Position numbers and translations under genes: made by a program. Of a stretch of DNA of 64,000 nt, positions 1 through 8,660 are shown one piece after another. The DNA is from JBHEBG01 sp046557915. Its GTDB lineage: Bacteria; Bacteroidota; Bacteroidia; Flavobacteriales; Flavobacteriaceae. The notes below the pieces were generated by a model. It did no database searches. It saw nothing but the letters and a program-made list of their open reading frames with translations, and was not told where the DNA came from. The stretch is from positions 434,001 to 498,000 of the forward strand of contig NZ_JBHEBG010000003.1 in assembly GCF_046557915.1 (NCBI RefSeq), written 5' to 3'. Position 1 is the stretch's first letter, and every line of letters starts with the position of its first letter.

Positions 1-276
1 ACCTTTTTCCAAACCTTCTGGGCTATTGTTAAGGCCCCATTCTAATGATGCTATTTCCGGAATTTTTGCAGGTAACGATCGGAAAGCCGTTTCTATTTCA
101 GATATTTTGTTTGCCGGAGTGCCCTCTTTAAATTTAAAGAGCACCACATGCCTAAGAACACTGTCCTTATTTTTTTCTAGATCTGTTTCGGAAATTTTAG
201 TATTGGATAAGTCTGGCATGGGACAAAAGTATAGTGCCAGACTTGCAGTAACCAATGTTATTAGAAGAACCTTCAT
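1..276 (-). CDS. Dabb-domain (stress-responsive alpha/beta barrel) protein, 3' end beyond window
   Basis: The minus strand is open from an ATG at 274-276 to the window edge, giving the first 92 residues. An N-terminal hydrophobic stretch (MKVLLITLVTASLALYF) looks like a signal peptide or membrane anchor. It is followed by LRHVVLFKFKEGTP, which matches the start of the Dabb ferredoxin-like barrel (PF07876 type), and by EWGLNNSPEG, which fits the next strand of the same fold. Most Dabb proteins are cytosolic, so an exported version is less usual but known in Bacteroidetes. The C-terminal part is missing only because the window ends. No substrate can be inferred. Confidence 0.75.
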   Translation of the reverse strand, partial: MKVLLITLVTASLALYFCPMPDLSNTKISETDLEKNKDSVLRHVVLFKFKEGTPANKISEIETAFRSLPAKIPEIASLEWGLNNSPEGLEKG

Positions 277-349
277 GTTTTTTTGGGTTAAGATATAAAA
301 AGAATGGCTACACTTGTAGAATTTGTAATTTGTACTTTTAAAAAAACTT

Positions 350-976
350 GTGGATTACGAAATTATTTATGCATTTATGTTGGCTTCAACGGCCCTGGCC
401 ATAGCACCTGGCCCAGATAATATTTACGTATTGGTACAAAGTGTTGCAAGTGGTAAAAAATATGGTATAGCCACGGTGGCGGGGCTGGTATCGGGCTGTT
501 TGGTGCATACTACATTACTTGCTTTTGGATTATCCGCAATCATAAAGGAAAGTGACGGCCTATTTCTTTTAATAAAATTATTAGGGGCTGCTTACCTTGT
601 TTATTTGGCATATTCGGTCTATAGAGCAGAATCTTCTATTATACTTACCAATACGGAGGTTTCTCAAAAAAATCTATGGCAAATGTTCAAAAAGGGCTTC
701 ATAATGAATGTTCTAAACCCTAAAGTCACCATTTTCTTTTTGGCTTTTTTTCCAAGCTTTCTTTTTAGCGATACCCTAAATACGGCTCTTCAGTTCTATG
801 TCCTCGGAGCGCTTTTTATGCTAATTGCGTTCACTGTCTTTAGCCTCATAGCTATTTTGGCGAGTAGTATAACCTCATATATAAGGAGAAACAGCAAAAT
901 AGGTGTTGTTATGAAATGGTTACAGATTTCAGTTTTCTTGGGCATCGCTGTATTTATTCTTTTATCGGATAAATAA
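350..976 (+). CDS. LysE/RhtB-family amino-acid exporter
   Basis: A 208-residue inner-membrane protein with about six hydrophobic segments. Near the N terminus is APGPDN (residues 19-24), the signature of the LysE/RhtB translocator family, which exports amino acids or similar small metabolites. Length matches the family (about 200-210). The start used is a GTG at 350; an in-frame ATG nine codons later is a possible alternative because the first helix would still be nearly complete. A stop and a short 12-bp gap separate it from the HMG-CoA lyase gene, so the two are probably co-transcribed. The substrate cannot be told from sequence. Confidence 0.85.
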   Translation: MDYEIIYAFMLASTALAIAPGPDNIYVLVQSVASGKKYGIATVAGLVSGCLVHTTLLAFGLSAIIKESDGLFLLIKLLGAAYLVYLAYSVYRAESSIILTNTEVSQKNLWQMFKKGFIMNVLNPKVTIFFLAFFPSFLFSDTLNTALQFYVLGALFMLIAFTVFSLIAILASSITSYIRRNSKIGVVMKWLQISVFLGIAVFILLSDK

Positions 977-988
977 TGCTAATTTTGA

Positions 989-1873
989 ATGGATGTAATG
1001 AGTACCATGGCGGAAAAAGTAAAGTTGATAGAATGCCCTAGGGATGCCATGCAAGGTATAAAGATGTTTATTCCTACAGAGCACAAAGTAAGGTATATTC
1101 AGTCCTTGTTGGGGTGTGGGTTTGATACTATCGATTTTGGGAGTTTTGTCTCCCCAAAGGCCATTCCGCAGATGGTAGATACTGCGGAAGTCTTGTCCCA
1201 GCTCGATTTATCAGCTACTTCCAGTAAACTTTTGGCAATTGTAGCTAACGTACGCGGGGCAAAAGAAGCAAGTACGCATATGGCTATAGACTATTTGGGA
1301 TATCCCTTCTCTATTTCCGAGAATTTTCAAATGAGGAACACCCATAAGACCATAAATCAATCCATAACTACATTACAGGAAATTTTGGAAATAGCAAAAA
1401 ACTCGGGCAAAGAGGTGGTTACTTATATTTCCATGGGATTTGGCAACCCCTATGGCGACCCGTGGAATGTTGCTATAGTAGGGGAGTGGACAGAAAAATT
1501 AGCGGCAATGGGCGTTAAGATATTGTCTTTGTCCGATACGGTAGGAAGCTCAACCCCAGAAGTTATAGACTATCTTTTTGCCAACCTAATTCCCAAATAT
1601 CCCGAAATTGAATTTGGCGCACACCTACATACTGTGCCCAATAGATGGCACGAAAAAGTTGATGCTGCCTATATGGCCGGTTGTCGTAGATTCGACGGCG
1701 CGGTTCAAGGATTTGGCGGTTGTCCTATGGCCAAGGACGAACTTACAGGGAATATGCCCACCGAAAAAATGCTCTCTTATTTCACTTCATCCAAAGTAGA
1801 TAGCAACGTAAACGCAATGGCTTTTGAGGCATCTTATAACAAGGCTTCGGAACTTTTTTCTACTTATCACTGA
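989..1873 (+). CDS. hydroxymethylglutaryl-CoA lyase
   Basis: This 294-residue TIM-barrel enzyme of the HMGL-like/DRE-TIM family cleaves HMG-CoA to acetoacetate and acetyl-CoA, the last step of leucine breakdown. Supporting residues are the catalytic-Arg motif ECPRDAMQG (Arg18), the metal-binding HLHT pair (His212, His214), and the glycine-rich loop GFGGCPMAKDELTGN with Cys245, followed by PTEKM. Length is typical of the short bacterial form. It lies 12 bp after the LysE exporter. Three in-frame ATGs occur within the first seven codons (989, 998, 1007), so the exact start is uncertain. Other leucine-pathway genes are not in the window. Confidence 0.9.
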   Translation: MDVMSTMAEKVKLIECPRDAMQGIKMFIPTEHKVRYIQSLLGCGFDTIDFGSFVSPKAIPQMVDTAEVLSQLDLSATSSKLLAIVANVRGAKEASTHMAIDYLGYPFSISENFQMRNTHKTINQSITTLQEILEIAKNSGKEVVTYISMGFGNPYGDPWNVAIVGEWTEKLAAMGVKILSLSDTVGSSTPEVIDYLFANLIPKYPEIEFGAHLHTVPNRWHEKVDAAYMAGCRRFDGAVQGFGGCPMAKDELTGNMPTEKMLSYFTSSKVDSNVNAMAFEASYNKASELFSTYH

Positions 1874-1975
1874 TCTTTTTTTGGATGTTACGACTCTACA
1901 GATTGCCTAATTGTTAAATATTTAAATTTATTTAGATTTAATTTAAATAAAATTTTTTTGTTTGGTTTGATGCAG

Positions 1976-1983
1976 TATATTTG
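1976..1983 (+). promoter_or_regulatory. Bacteroidetes -7 box for the porin gene
   Basis: TATATTTG matches TAnnTTTG. It lies 54 bp before the ATG at 2038, in a very AT-rich stretch. Only a short-spaced TTTG (1957-1960) is seen upstream, so the -33 element is unclear. Its position inside the longer possible reading frame supports the downstream ATG as the start. Confidence 0.6.
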
Positions 1984-2037
1984 CCCTCTACAAGAACACT
2001 ATTTAAAACCAGTCTAAATAAATTTAATATACCAGAG

Positions 2038-3216
2038 ATGAGAAATACCGCATTGGGCCTTGCCCTATTTTTAACTTCAATGTTAAGTGCACAAACAGTA
2101 ACAGATTCCATAACCTTAGACCCTCAAAAGCAATTGAACGCGGCGCAGCGAATACTTTCGGGTAACTATGCTTCTGCAGTTACCGTAGGGGCGTACGGGG
2201 AAATGCTTTACAATCAGCCCGAAGGTGATAACGGGGAATTGGATATACAGCGCTTGGTGCTGTTGTTCGGTTATCGATTTGATGAAAGAACGCAGTTTGT
2301 TACGGAATTGGAAGTAGAGCACGTAGAGGAAATATTTGTGGAACAGGCATTTGTAAATTATAATGTGGCGGACAATGTAAACCTTAGAGGTGGACTTATG
2401 TTGGTACCCATGGGAATCGTTAATGAATTTCACGAACCTACCACCTTTAATGGAACGGAACGTCCCACACTAGATAATGTAATTGTACCTACTACTTGGA
2501 GAGAACTTGGAATTGGTGTATCCGGAAGGTTCAACAATCTTTCCTTGGGATATCAGGCCTACTTATTTAACGGCTTTAAGTCTACCGAAGCCGATGGTGA
2601 AGGGGGTATCTCTGGCATCTTAAGAGGTTCTAACGGGCTTAGAAGTGGGCGTCAAAAGGGAATACGATCCACGATCGATAGTCCAAATTTTTCCACCAAG
2701 TTTGATTATTACGGAATTCCAGGACTACGATTGGGGCTCTCGGGTTATTTTGGTAAAACGCAGGCAGCCGATGACGTAGAGGAATTGGATGGTGCCAATA
2801 TTGGTATTACCATGATTGGTCTGGACGCCCGATATGCATATCAAAAGTTTACAGCACGAGCTCAGTTTATAAATGCTTCCCTTTCCGATACCGAAGAGTA
2901 CAACGCCCTAACGGGCAGAGACCTAGGTAGCCAGTTGCAAGGTTGGTATTTGGAAGGCGCATATAACCTGCTACCCAGGGGCAACAAGCAAAAATTGTTT
3001 GCTTTTGCACGTTACGAGACGTACGATACGCACGCCGATACCGAAGGAACTCTGGCACAAAACCCTGCTTATGACAGGTCGGATATCACTACTGGTCTTA
3101 CCTACCATATAGCCCCAGGGGTTGTGGTAAAAGGAGATTATCAGTTTAGGGAAAATAACGACGATGCAAGTGATGTAAAAGACAGGTTGAATTTTGGAAT
3201 AGGTGTTTGGTTCTAA
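2038..3216 (+). CDS. outer-membrane porin, OprO/OprP (phosphate-selective porin) type
   Basis: About 392 residues from the ATG at 2038. This start opens with a classic signal peptide (MRNTALGLALFLTSMLSAQ); an in-frame extension back to 1981 overlaps the -7 box and is unlikely. The mature part is made of alternating amphipathic beta strands separated by acidic loops and ends in FGIGVWF, whose terminal aromatic residue is typical of outer-membrane barrels. The strand pattern (YGEMLYNQPEG, QRLVLLFGYRF) fits the porin O/P family. Phosphate selectivity is only a family label. The next genes encode an FMN-binding protein and a membrane protein, so a metal or redox-linked role is also possible. Confidence 0.8.
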   Translation: MRNTALGLALFLTSMLSAQTVTDSITLDPQKQLNAAQRILSGNYASAVTVGAYGEMLYNQPEGDNGELDIQRLVLLFGYRFDERTQFVTELEVEHVEEIFVEQAFVNYNVADNVNLRGGLMLVPMGIVNEFHEPTTFNGTERPTLDNVIVPTTWRELGIGVSGRFNNLSLGYQAYLFNGFKSTEADGEGGISGILRGSNGLRSGRQKGIRSTIDSPNFSTKFDYYGIPGLRLGLSGYFGKTQAADDVEELDGANIGITMIGLDARYAYQKFTARAQFINASLSDTEEYNALTGRDLGSQLQGWYLEGAYNLLPRGNKQKLFAFARYETYDTHADTEGTLAQNPAYDRSDITTGLTYHIAPGVVVKGDYQFRENNDDASDVKDRLNFGIGVWF

Positions 3217-3301
3217 CAATAAAACCTTGGCTCTAAGGGGGCGTTTCCGTAAAATTATCATTAAATCGGCAAGTTTGTTATTAATATTAAGTCTAAATTA
3301 A

Positions 3302-3309
3302 TACATTTG
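3302..3309 (+). promoter_or_regulatory. -7 box immediately before the FMN-binding protein gene
   Basis: TACATTTG matches TAnnTTTG and ends only four bases before the ATG at 3314. A TTTG at 3274-3277 lies 24 bp upstream of it, slightly long for a -33 partner. Transcription would start at or within a few bases of the ATG, suggesting a leaderless or nearly leaderless mRNA. Confidence 0.6.
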
Positions 3310-3313
3310 CAAC

Positions 3314-3850
3314 ATGTTGCATGGTAAACGCATAGTCGGTTGTTTTTTGATTTTGGCTTCGCTCCTGGTTGGGTTCGGATTACCTAAAAACATTCAGAAA
3401 AAAGTTGAAAAAGAAGTAAACAAAGTATTTGAGGTTTCTACTTTTTCAATGACTCCTGTTGAGGTCCCGGCGTCCTTGAATGCCAAACTTCCTGCCAAGA
3501 TATCAGAGGACAACTTCTTTAAACTTCTTAATCAGGATAACTTGTTGGGTTATGTATTCGTGGATCAGGCACCCAGTAAAACTGCAAAATTTGATTATTT
3601 GGTGGTTTTTGACCAGCAACTTAAAGTTGTACATTCCAAAGTGCTGATATATAGGGAAGAATATGGCGGTGAAATAGGGAGTAAAAGATGGTTGAAACAA
3701 TTTTTGGGAAAGACAGGGAAAGACCGTGTCAATTATGAAACCAATATAGATGCCATATCTGGCGCTACAATTTCCGTACGTTCTATGACCATGTCCATGG
3801 ACAAACTACTGCAGACCATAGGGATATTACAAGAAAACGAGGTGTTGTAA
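3314..3850 (+). CDS. exported FMN-binding domain protein
   Basis: 178 residues with an N-terminal hydrophobic segment (about residues 7-22) that is a signal peptide or anchor. The C-terminal half carries DAISGATIS (Asp146 to Thr152), the motif in which the FMN_bind family (PF04205, as in NqrC and RnfG) receives covalent FMN on Thr through the ApbE flavin transferase. This places it as a periplasm-facing flavin redox carrier. Its stop overlaps the start of the next gene (TAATG), so the two are translationally coupled. The porin gene lies just upstream on the same strand. Electron donor and acceptor are unknown, and no apbE gene is in the window. Confidence 0.8.
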   Translation: MLHGKRIVGCFLILASLLVGFGLPKNIQKKVEKEVNKVFEVSTFSMTPVEVPASLNAKLPAKISEDNFFKLLNQDNLLGYVFVDQAPSKTAKFDYLVVFDQQLKVVHSKVLIYREEYGGEIGSKRWLKQFLGKTGKDRVNYETNIDAISGATISVRSMTMSMDKLLQTIGILQENEVL

Positions 3851-4350
3851 TGAACTACAACGGCCTATTGTCTACATTCCCGAAGGAGATCAAACTTTTT
3901 ATTGGCGTTTTTGTTCTGGTTCTTTCCATTGGTTTCTATACCGGACTTTTGTTCGTAAACGAAACAAGCACCACGGCACCCAGCGGTATCGAGGAAAATT
4001 ATTTGGGCAACGAAGAGGACGAAGATGCCAAGGTGATGAAATTTAAAAAAAGCAAACGCGAAATACTTACAATTGTACATACCCATATTTTATCTATGTC
4101 CCTTATTTTTTTCTTACTGGGCGGAATCGTTTGGCTTACCAACTTACCCAAAAAGTTTAAATTGTTCTTAACCATTGAGCCATTTGCCTCGGTGGTTCTT
4201 ACTTTTGGAGGTATTTACCTGCTGTGGTTGGGGGTGCTCTGGATGAAATACGTAATCATTTTTTCGGGCATCTTAATGACCCTTACCTTTCTAGTTTCTT
4301 CCCTATTGGTTTTGTATCAATTAATACAGAAAGGACCATCGCAAAAGTAA
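3850..4350 (+). CDS. polytopic membrane protein coupled to the FMN-binding protein
   Basis: I do not recognise a named family. The 166 residues contain about four to five hydrophobic helices (near 14-36, 80-97, 111-131 and 134-158) and an acidic loop NEEDED (54-59) after the first helix. The second helix begins with HTH (His77 and His79), which could bind heme or metal at the membrane surface. The ATG overlaps the stop of the FMN-binding gene by one base, a strong sign that the two products work together, for example as a membrane electron-transfer partner. That role is inference only. Confidence 0.7.
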   Translation: MNYNGLLSTFPKEIKLFIGVFVLVLSIGFYTGLLFVNETSTTAPSGIEENYLGNEEDEDAKVMKFKKSKREILTIVHTHILSMSLIFFLLGGIVWLTNLPKKFKLFLTIEPFASVVLTFGGIYLLWLGVLWMKYVIIFSGILMTLTFLVSSLLVLYQLIQKGPSQK

Positions 4351-4386
4351 AAAACGCAAGTGTGCATCCATTGCCTTAAAATGTAG

Positions 4387-4394
4387 TATATTTG
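4387..4394 (+). promoter_or_regulatory. -7 box for guaB
   Basis: TATATTTG matches TAnnTTTG and lies 23 bp before the guaB ATG at 4418. No convincing -33 TTG is seen at the usual spacing. Confidence 0.6.
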
Positions 4395-4417
4395 CACGCA
4401 ATTAATCTCTAATTGCC

Positions 4418-5890
4418 ATGCAAGCTCATCTAAATAAAATTGTTGGTGAAGGTCTTACTTATGACGACGTTCTTCTGGTGCCAGCATATTCCGAAGTACT
4501 TCCTAGAGAAGTGAACATCCAGACAAAATTCACAAAAAATATTACCATAAACGTGCCTATTGTATCCGCAGCCATGGATACGGTTACCGAGTCCCGAATG
4601 GCCATAGCAATGGCCCAAGAAGGTGGTATCGGGGTCTTGCACAAGAATATGTCCATAGAGCGGCAAGCGCTTAAGGTACGTAAGGTTAAAAGGGCAGAAA
4701 GCGGTATGATCATGGATCCGGTTACCTTGCCTTTGGAATCCTTGGTGCGAGATGCCAAAGCAAATATGCAAGAATATAGTATTGGCGGTATTCCTATAGT
4801 AGATGGTGATGGTAAATTATTAGGGATAGTAACCAATAGGGATCTTCGTTTTGAGAAAAACGATGATAGGCCCATTGCTGAGGTAATGACCTCTAAAAAT
4901 TTGGTTACGGTTGGGGAAGGGACTTCACTGACTGAGGCAGAAGATATTTTACAAGAGAATAAGATTGAAAAATTGCCTGTGGTTAACAAGAACAACAAAT
5001 TGGTTGGGCTAATCACTTTTCGTGATATTACGAAACTCACCCAAAAGCCCAGCGCCAACAAAGATAAATATGGGCGACTTAGAGTAGCCGCGGCACTTGG
5101 TGTTACGCCAGATGCCTTGGATAGGGCAGAAGCACTTGTAAATGCGGGGGTTGATGCCGTTGTAATAGACACCGCCCATGGACATACAAAAGGAGTGGTT
5201 GCCGTCTTAAAAGAAGTGAAAAAGAAATTTCCCCAATTAGACGTAATCGTAGGCAATATAGCCACTGGTGAAGCTGCTAAATATTTGGTGGCTGCTGGTG
5301 CAGATGCCGTAAAAGTGGGCATAGGCCCGGGCTCAATATGTACCACGCGGGTTGTGGCCGGTGTGGGTTTCCCACAATTTTCTGCAGTTTTAGAAGTAGC
5401 TGCTGCCATAAAAGGCAGTGGAGTCCCTGTGATTGCCGATGGTGGCATTAGGTATACAGGCGACATTCCTAAAGCAATTGCCGCAGGAGCAGATACTGTA
5501 ATGCTTGGTTCACTCTTGGCAGGTACAAAAGAGTCTCCAGGAGAAACCATAATCTATGAAGGCAGGAAGTTTAAGTCGTACCGCGGTATGGGTTCTGTGG
5601 AAGCCATGAAAGAAGGTAGCAAGGATCGCTATTTTCAAGATGTGGAAGACGATATAAAAAAGTTGGTACCAGAAGGCATTGTTGGCAGGGTTCCTTACAA
5701 AGGCGACTTGTTTGAGAGTGTACACCAATTCGTTGGGGGTATCCGTGCCGGAATGGGATATTGTGGATCCAAAGATATAGCCACCTTAAAGGAAACCGGA
5801 CGTTTTGTGAAAATTACGGCAAGTGGTATTAATGAAAGTCATCCGCACGATGTTACCATTACCAAAGAATCTCCCAATTATAGCCGTTAG
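4418..5890 (+). CDS. guaB: IMP dehydrogenase
   Basis: This 490-residue enzyme oxidises IMP to XMP with NAD+, the committed step of guanine nucleotide synthesis. The catalytic barrel is interrupted by two CBS domains (about residues 95-210; ends [20 protein letters not shown] and [19 protein letters not shown]). The active-site loop [15 protein letters not shown] places the catalytic cysteine at residue 308. Further matches are the N-terminal [13 protein letters not shown], the phosphate loop [10 protein letters not shown] and the flap region near YRGMGS. Length is the family norm. It is a single gene with its own promoter. A long antisense frame exists on the other strand but is a composition shadow. 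Confidence 0.98.
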   Translation: MQAHLNKIVGEGLTYDDVLLVPAYSEVLPREVNIQTKFTKNITINVPIVSAAMDTVTESRMAIAMAQEGGIGVLHKNMSIERQALKVRKVKRAESGMIMDPVTLPLESLVRDAKANMQEYSIGGIPIVDGDGKLLGIVTNRDLRFEKNDDRPIAEVMTSKNLVTVGEGTSLTEAEDILQENKIEKLPVVNKNNKLVGLITFRDITKLTQKPSANKDKYGRLRVAAALGVTPDALDRAEALVNAGVDAVVIDTAHGHTKGVVAVLKEVKKKFPQLDVIVGNIATGEAAKYLVAAGADAVKVGIGPGSICTTRVVAGVGFPQFSAVLEVAAAIKGSGVPVIADGGIRYTGDIPKAIAAGADTVMLGSLLAGTKESPGETIIYEGRKFKSYRGMGSVEAMKEGSKDRYFQDVEDDIKKLVPEGIVGRVPYKGDLFESVHQFVGGIRAGMGYCGSKDIATLKETGRFVKITASGINESHPHDVTITKESPNYSR

Positions 5891-5928
5891 ATTTAGTTTT
5901 GGTGTTGGAGTAAACCACAAATAACAGA

Positions 5929-6453
5929 TTACTTTCCGTTAGCATCGTAGGTTTTCCAATCCTTTTCCTTGTAGATATTGTCTCCAAAGTATCTGGCAAT
6001 CTTGAGAAAAGGAACCGGTTTTTGGTATCCCGGAACAGGAGAGAGCATTTGCTGGGCTTCATCTAAGAATATTACCGTAGGATAACTCATTCTTCCTTGC
6101 ATCAAGGCAGCGGCAAATTCGTGATAACCCCTTCTACCCGATGCCACAAAATTATAAGTCTTTCCTTTGTAGACTATAGGTTCTTTTCCTTCACCATCCA
6201 TCTTCACCATATAAAAGTTATTGCGCATATAGTCTGCAACCTCGGCATTTTGAAAGGTGTCCTTATCCATTTTTTTACACCATCCACACCAATCCGTGTA
6301 TACATCAATGAAAATTTTCTTGGGAGAGGCGTCAGATTCTGATCGGGACACAGCCTCATTCCAACTAAGCCATTCTACCTCTTGTGCGGTTGTATTGATA
6401 GCTAAGAAGGCAAAAAAGGGTAATAACAGCGATTTTGGGGAAAGAAACTTCAT
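5929..6453 (-). CDS. exported thioredoxin-fold protein
   Basis: 174 residues with a signal peptide (about residues 1-23, ending NTTAQ). The thioredoxin fold carries DWCGWCKK (Cys56 and Cys59), a redox-active CxxC, followed by the conserved SYPTVIFLDE with the cis-proline of the family. It resembles the periplasmic thioredoxin_7/DUF255-like group common in Bacteroidetes, which reduces or isomerises disulfides outside the cytoplasm. It is convergent with guaB and downstream of lysA on the same strand with a 58-bp gap. Specific substrates are not known. Confidence 0.85.
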   Translation of the reverse strand: MKFLSPKSLLLPFFAFLAINTTAQEVEWLSWNEAVSRSESDASPKKIFIDVYTDWCGWCKKMDKDTFQNAEVADYMRNNFYMVKMDGEGKEPIVYKGKTYNFVASGRRGYHEFAAALMQGRMSYPTVIFLDEAQQMLSPVPGYQKPVPFLKIARYFGDNIYKEKDWKTYDANGK

Positions 6454-6511
6454 GATCTTTTTCTTGTATTAGTACAATTTCTATACCAAAACTAACGAAA
6501 ATTTCCGTGCT

Positions 6512-7753
6512 TTATTTTACGGTAAGCTGCTCCTTCTTTGGAGCGAACAGATCCTGAAGGTCTACCTGGTTTTTTATAAGGTCGTCAAAAGTCTCTCTTT
6601 CCCGTATCAAGATCGCTTTGCCCTGATGCCATAACACCTCTGCAGGTCTAAATCTAGAATTGTAGTTACTGGCCATGGTAAAGCAATAGGCACCAGCATT
6701 CTTAAAACAAAGAATATCGCCCTCGGAAACTTCGTTTATTCTACGATTGGTGCCAAAAGTATCGGTCTCACAGATGTATCCTACAACAGAATAATACCTT
6801 TCCCTGCCCTTGGGATTGGATATGTTTGTGATCTGGTGTGTTGCATTATACAACATAGGCCTTATCAGATGGTTAAAACCAGAATCTACACTTGCAAATA
6901 CTGTAGAGGTGGTTTGTTTTACCACGTTTACCTTGGCAAGAAAATAACCCGCTTCACTTACCAAAAACTTACCGGGCTCAAAAGCAAGGGTAAGTTCCTT
7001 ACCGTATTCTTTGCAAAATTCGTTGAAACGGGTACTGAGTTTTTTTCCAAGCTCCTCAACATTGGTTTCTATATCGCCCTCCTTATAAGGTACTTTAAAT
7101 CCACTACCGAAATCGATAAAATCTAAATTTTTGAAATTTTTAGCCGTTTCAAAAAGAATTTCGGAGGCATATAAAAATACGTCAATATCCAAAATATCGC
7201 TACCCGTATGCATATGGATACCGTTGATTTTCATTTGTGTAAGCTCAACAATTCGCAATAAATGGGGAATTTGATGGATGCTAATACCAAATTTGGAATC
7301 GATATGCCCAACGGAAATGTTAGAATTCCCACCGGCCATTACATGTGGGTTTATCCGGATACACACCGGAATATCCGGATGTTTACTGCCAAATTGTTCC
7401 AAAATGGAAAGATTGTCTATATTGATCCTAACACCAAGGGAAGCAGCAGATTCAATCTCTTCCAAGGAGACGCCATTAGGTGTAAATATTATGGTTTCTG
7501 GTTTAAAACCGGCAAGTAAACCCAATTTTACCTCTTGGACGGATACTGTGTCTAGACCGCTGCCCAAACTGTTCATTAGGCGCAATATATTTATATTGGA
7601 CAATGCCTTGGCGGCATAATTAAGTTTTAGTTTTCGTACGCCCTTAAAAGCATTGGTAAGTCTTTTAAACTGGGCTGTAATTTTTTCCGAATCGTATACA
7701 TAAACGGGATTGCCGTAGGTTTTGGCCACCTTAAGTAAGTCGGTATTGTTCAT
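6512..7753 (-). CDS. lysA: diaminopimelate decarboxylase
   Basis: This 413-residue PLP enzyme of the alanine-racemase-fold III group converts meso-diaminopimelate to L-lysine. The PLP-binding lysine is Lys49 in NYAAKA. Family motifs HMHTGSD, FGSGFK (glycine-rich PLP phosphate loop), EPGKFLVSEAGY and the C-terminal GAYCFTMASNYNSR are all present. Length is standard. Together with dapD in this window it supports a succinylase-type DAP/lysine pathway. A full-consensus promoter precedes the ATG at 7753. Carboxynorspermidine decarboxylase is related but lacks this motif set. Confidence 0.95.
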   Translation of the reverse strand: MNNTDLLKVAKTYGNPVYVYDSEKITAQFKRLTNAFKGVRKLKLNYAAKALSNINILRLMNSLGSGLDTVSVQEVKLGLLAGFKPETIIFTPNGVSLEEIESAASLGVRINIDNLSILEQFGSKHPDIPVCIRINPHVMAGGNSNISVGHIDSKFGISIHQIPHLLRIVELTQMKINGIHMHTGSDILDIDVFLYASEILFETAKNFKNLDFIDFGSGFKVPYKEGDIETNVEELGKKLSTRFNEFCKEYGKELTLAFEPGKFLVSEAGYFLAKVNVVKQTTSTVFASVDSGFNHLIRPMLYNATHQITNISNPKGRERYYSVVGYICETDTFGTNRRINEVSEGDILCFKNAGAYCFTMASNYNSRFRPAEVLWHQGKAILIRERETFDDLIKNQVDLQDLFAPKKEQLTVK

Positions 7754-7769
7754 TCGAGAAGTTTTTTGG

Positions 7770-7800
7770 CAAATCTATACTTCTTAATACTTTCATGCAA
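7770..7800 (-). promoter_or_regulatory. full Bacteroidetes promoter for lysA
   Basis: On the minus strand TTG (G at 7798) is followed by 20 bases and then TAGATTTG (7777-7770), an exact TTG-N20-TAnnTTTG match ending 16 bases before the lysA ATG. It faces away from the promoter of the LON-domain gene in the same intergenic space. Confidence 0.7.
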
Positions 7801-7868
7801 GAATTTTCAGGCATTGATTAAAAATACAACAAATAGTTATAAATGTAACAATAGCGATGTAATTTCTG

Positions 7869-7900
7869 TTTGTGAGCTTTCATCGGCTATTGTACATTTG
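7869..7900 (+). promoter_or_regulatory. full Bacteroidetes promoter for the LON-N-domain gene
   Basis: TTTG (7869-7872), 20 bases, then TACATTTG (7893-7900): a full consensus. It ends 12 bases before the ATG at 7913, leaving a 5' leader of only a few bases, and rules out longer in-frame starts upstream. Confidence 0.75.
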
Positions 7901-7912
7901 AAAAAAACTGCT

Positions 7913-8551
7913 ATGAAACTTTCTTTTTTTCCTTTACCATCCGTTTTTTTTCCTGGTGAACGCGTGCCATTACATGTATTCGAAGAGCGTTATAAGCAGC
8001 TTATAGCAGATTGCAGGGAGTACGCTTATACCTTTGGCATGCCGGTTTACATTGACAATGTGCTGGCATACGGTACTGAAATGCAGTTAGAGGAAATTAT
8101 GAACACTTACGATAATGGGGAAATGGACATTATTTGCAGTGCTAAACGGGTATTTAAAATGGTTACTTTCGAAAACCAATTGGCAAACAAACTGTATGCT
8201 GGAGGAGTGGTGGAATTTTTGGAAAATGTGGACGACGGCACTGCGGAACAAAAGCAGTCGGTATTAGGACTAATAGGGCAGCTGTATGCCTTAATGGGGG
8301 TCCCCCTTGCTGCATTGGATAAGGATAGGTTCACTAGTTTTAGTCTTGCTCACAAAGTAGGACTTACCCTTGGCCAAGAGCACCATCTATTACAGATTAG
8401 TCATGAAAGTGGGCGTTTAGCATTTTTAGAACAACATTTAAGGACTACCATACCTGTTTTAAGGGCCGTTAACAGAACCAAGGAAACTATAGAGTTAAAT
8501 GGTCATTTTAGAAATTTCGATCCTTTGGATTTTGAGGATTTTAAAATCTAA
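7913..8551 (+). CDS. LON peptidase N-terminal (substrate-binding) domain protein
   Basis: 212 residues from the ATG at 7913, chosen because the promoter lies immediately upstream and because MKLSFFPLPSVFFPGERVPLHVFEERY is exactly where the LON N-domain begins. The family (PF02190, YcaP/cereblon-like) has this domain without the ATPase or protease parts of Lon, so it probably binds unfolded or specific protein substrates in the cytoplasm. No catalytic dyad is present. The rest is helical. It is divergent from lysA and 109 bp upstream of sucC. The exact role of stand-alone LON-N proteins is unknown. Confidence 0.85.
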   Translation: MKLSFFPLPSVFFPGERVPLHVFEERYKQLIADCREYAYTFGMPVYIDNVLAYGTEMQLEEIMNTYDNGEMDIICSAKRVFKMVTFENQLANKLYAGGVVEFLENVDDGTAEQKQSVLGLIGQLYALMGVPLAALDKDRFTSFSLAHKVGLTLGQEHHLLQISHESGRLAFLEQHLRTTIPVLRAVNRTKETIELNGHFRNFDPLDFEDFKI

Positions 8552-8626
8552 TCTCGGGTTAACCTCTAAAAACAAACATTAAATTTCTTAATATACCTTT
8601 CATTAGGGTAAATCCCTTTGGTTTGC

Positions 8627-8634
8627 TATTTTTG
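8627..8634 (+). promoter_or_regulatory. -7 box for sucC
   Basis: TATTTTTG matches TAnnTTTG, 26 bp before the ATG at 8661. No clear -33 TTG is seen at 17-23 bp. Confidence 0.5.
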
Positions 8635-8660
8635 TTTTCAAATACAAAGTCACTTCTTAT

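Noticed and set aside
1981..2037. Longer porin start with 19 extra residues
   Set aside because: The extension overlaps the TATATTTG -7 box and delays the signal peptide.
4459..5550. Long minus-strand open frame across guaB (363 codons)
   Set aside because: It lies entirely antisense to a strongly supported gene, is Ser/Thr/Pro-rich and low in aromatic motifs, and matches no family. It is a composition shadow.
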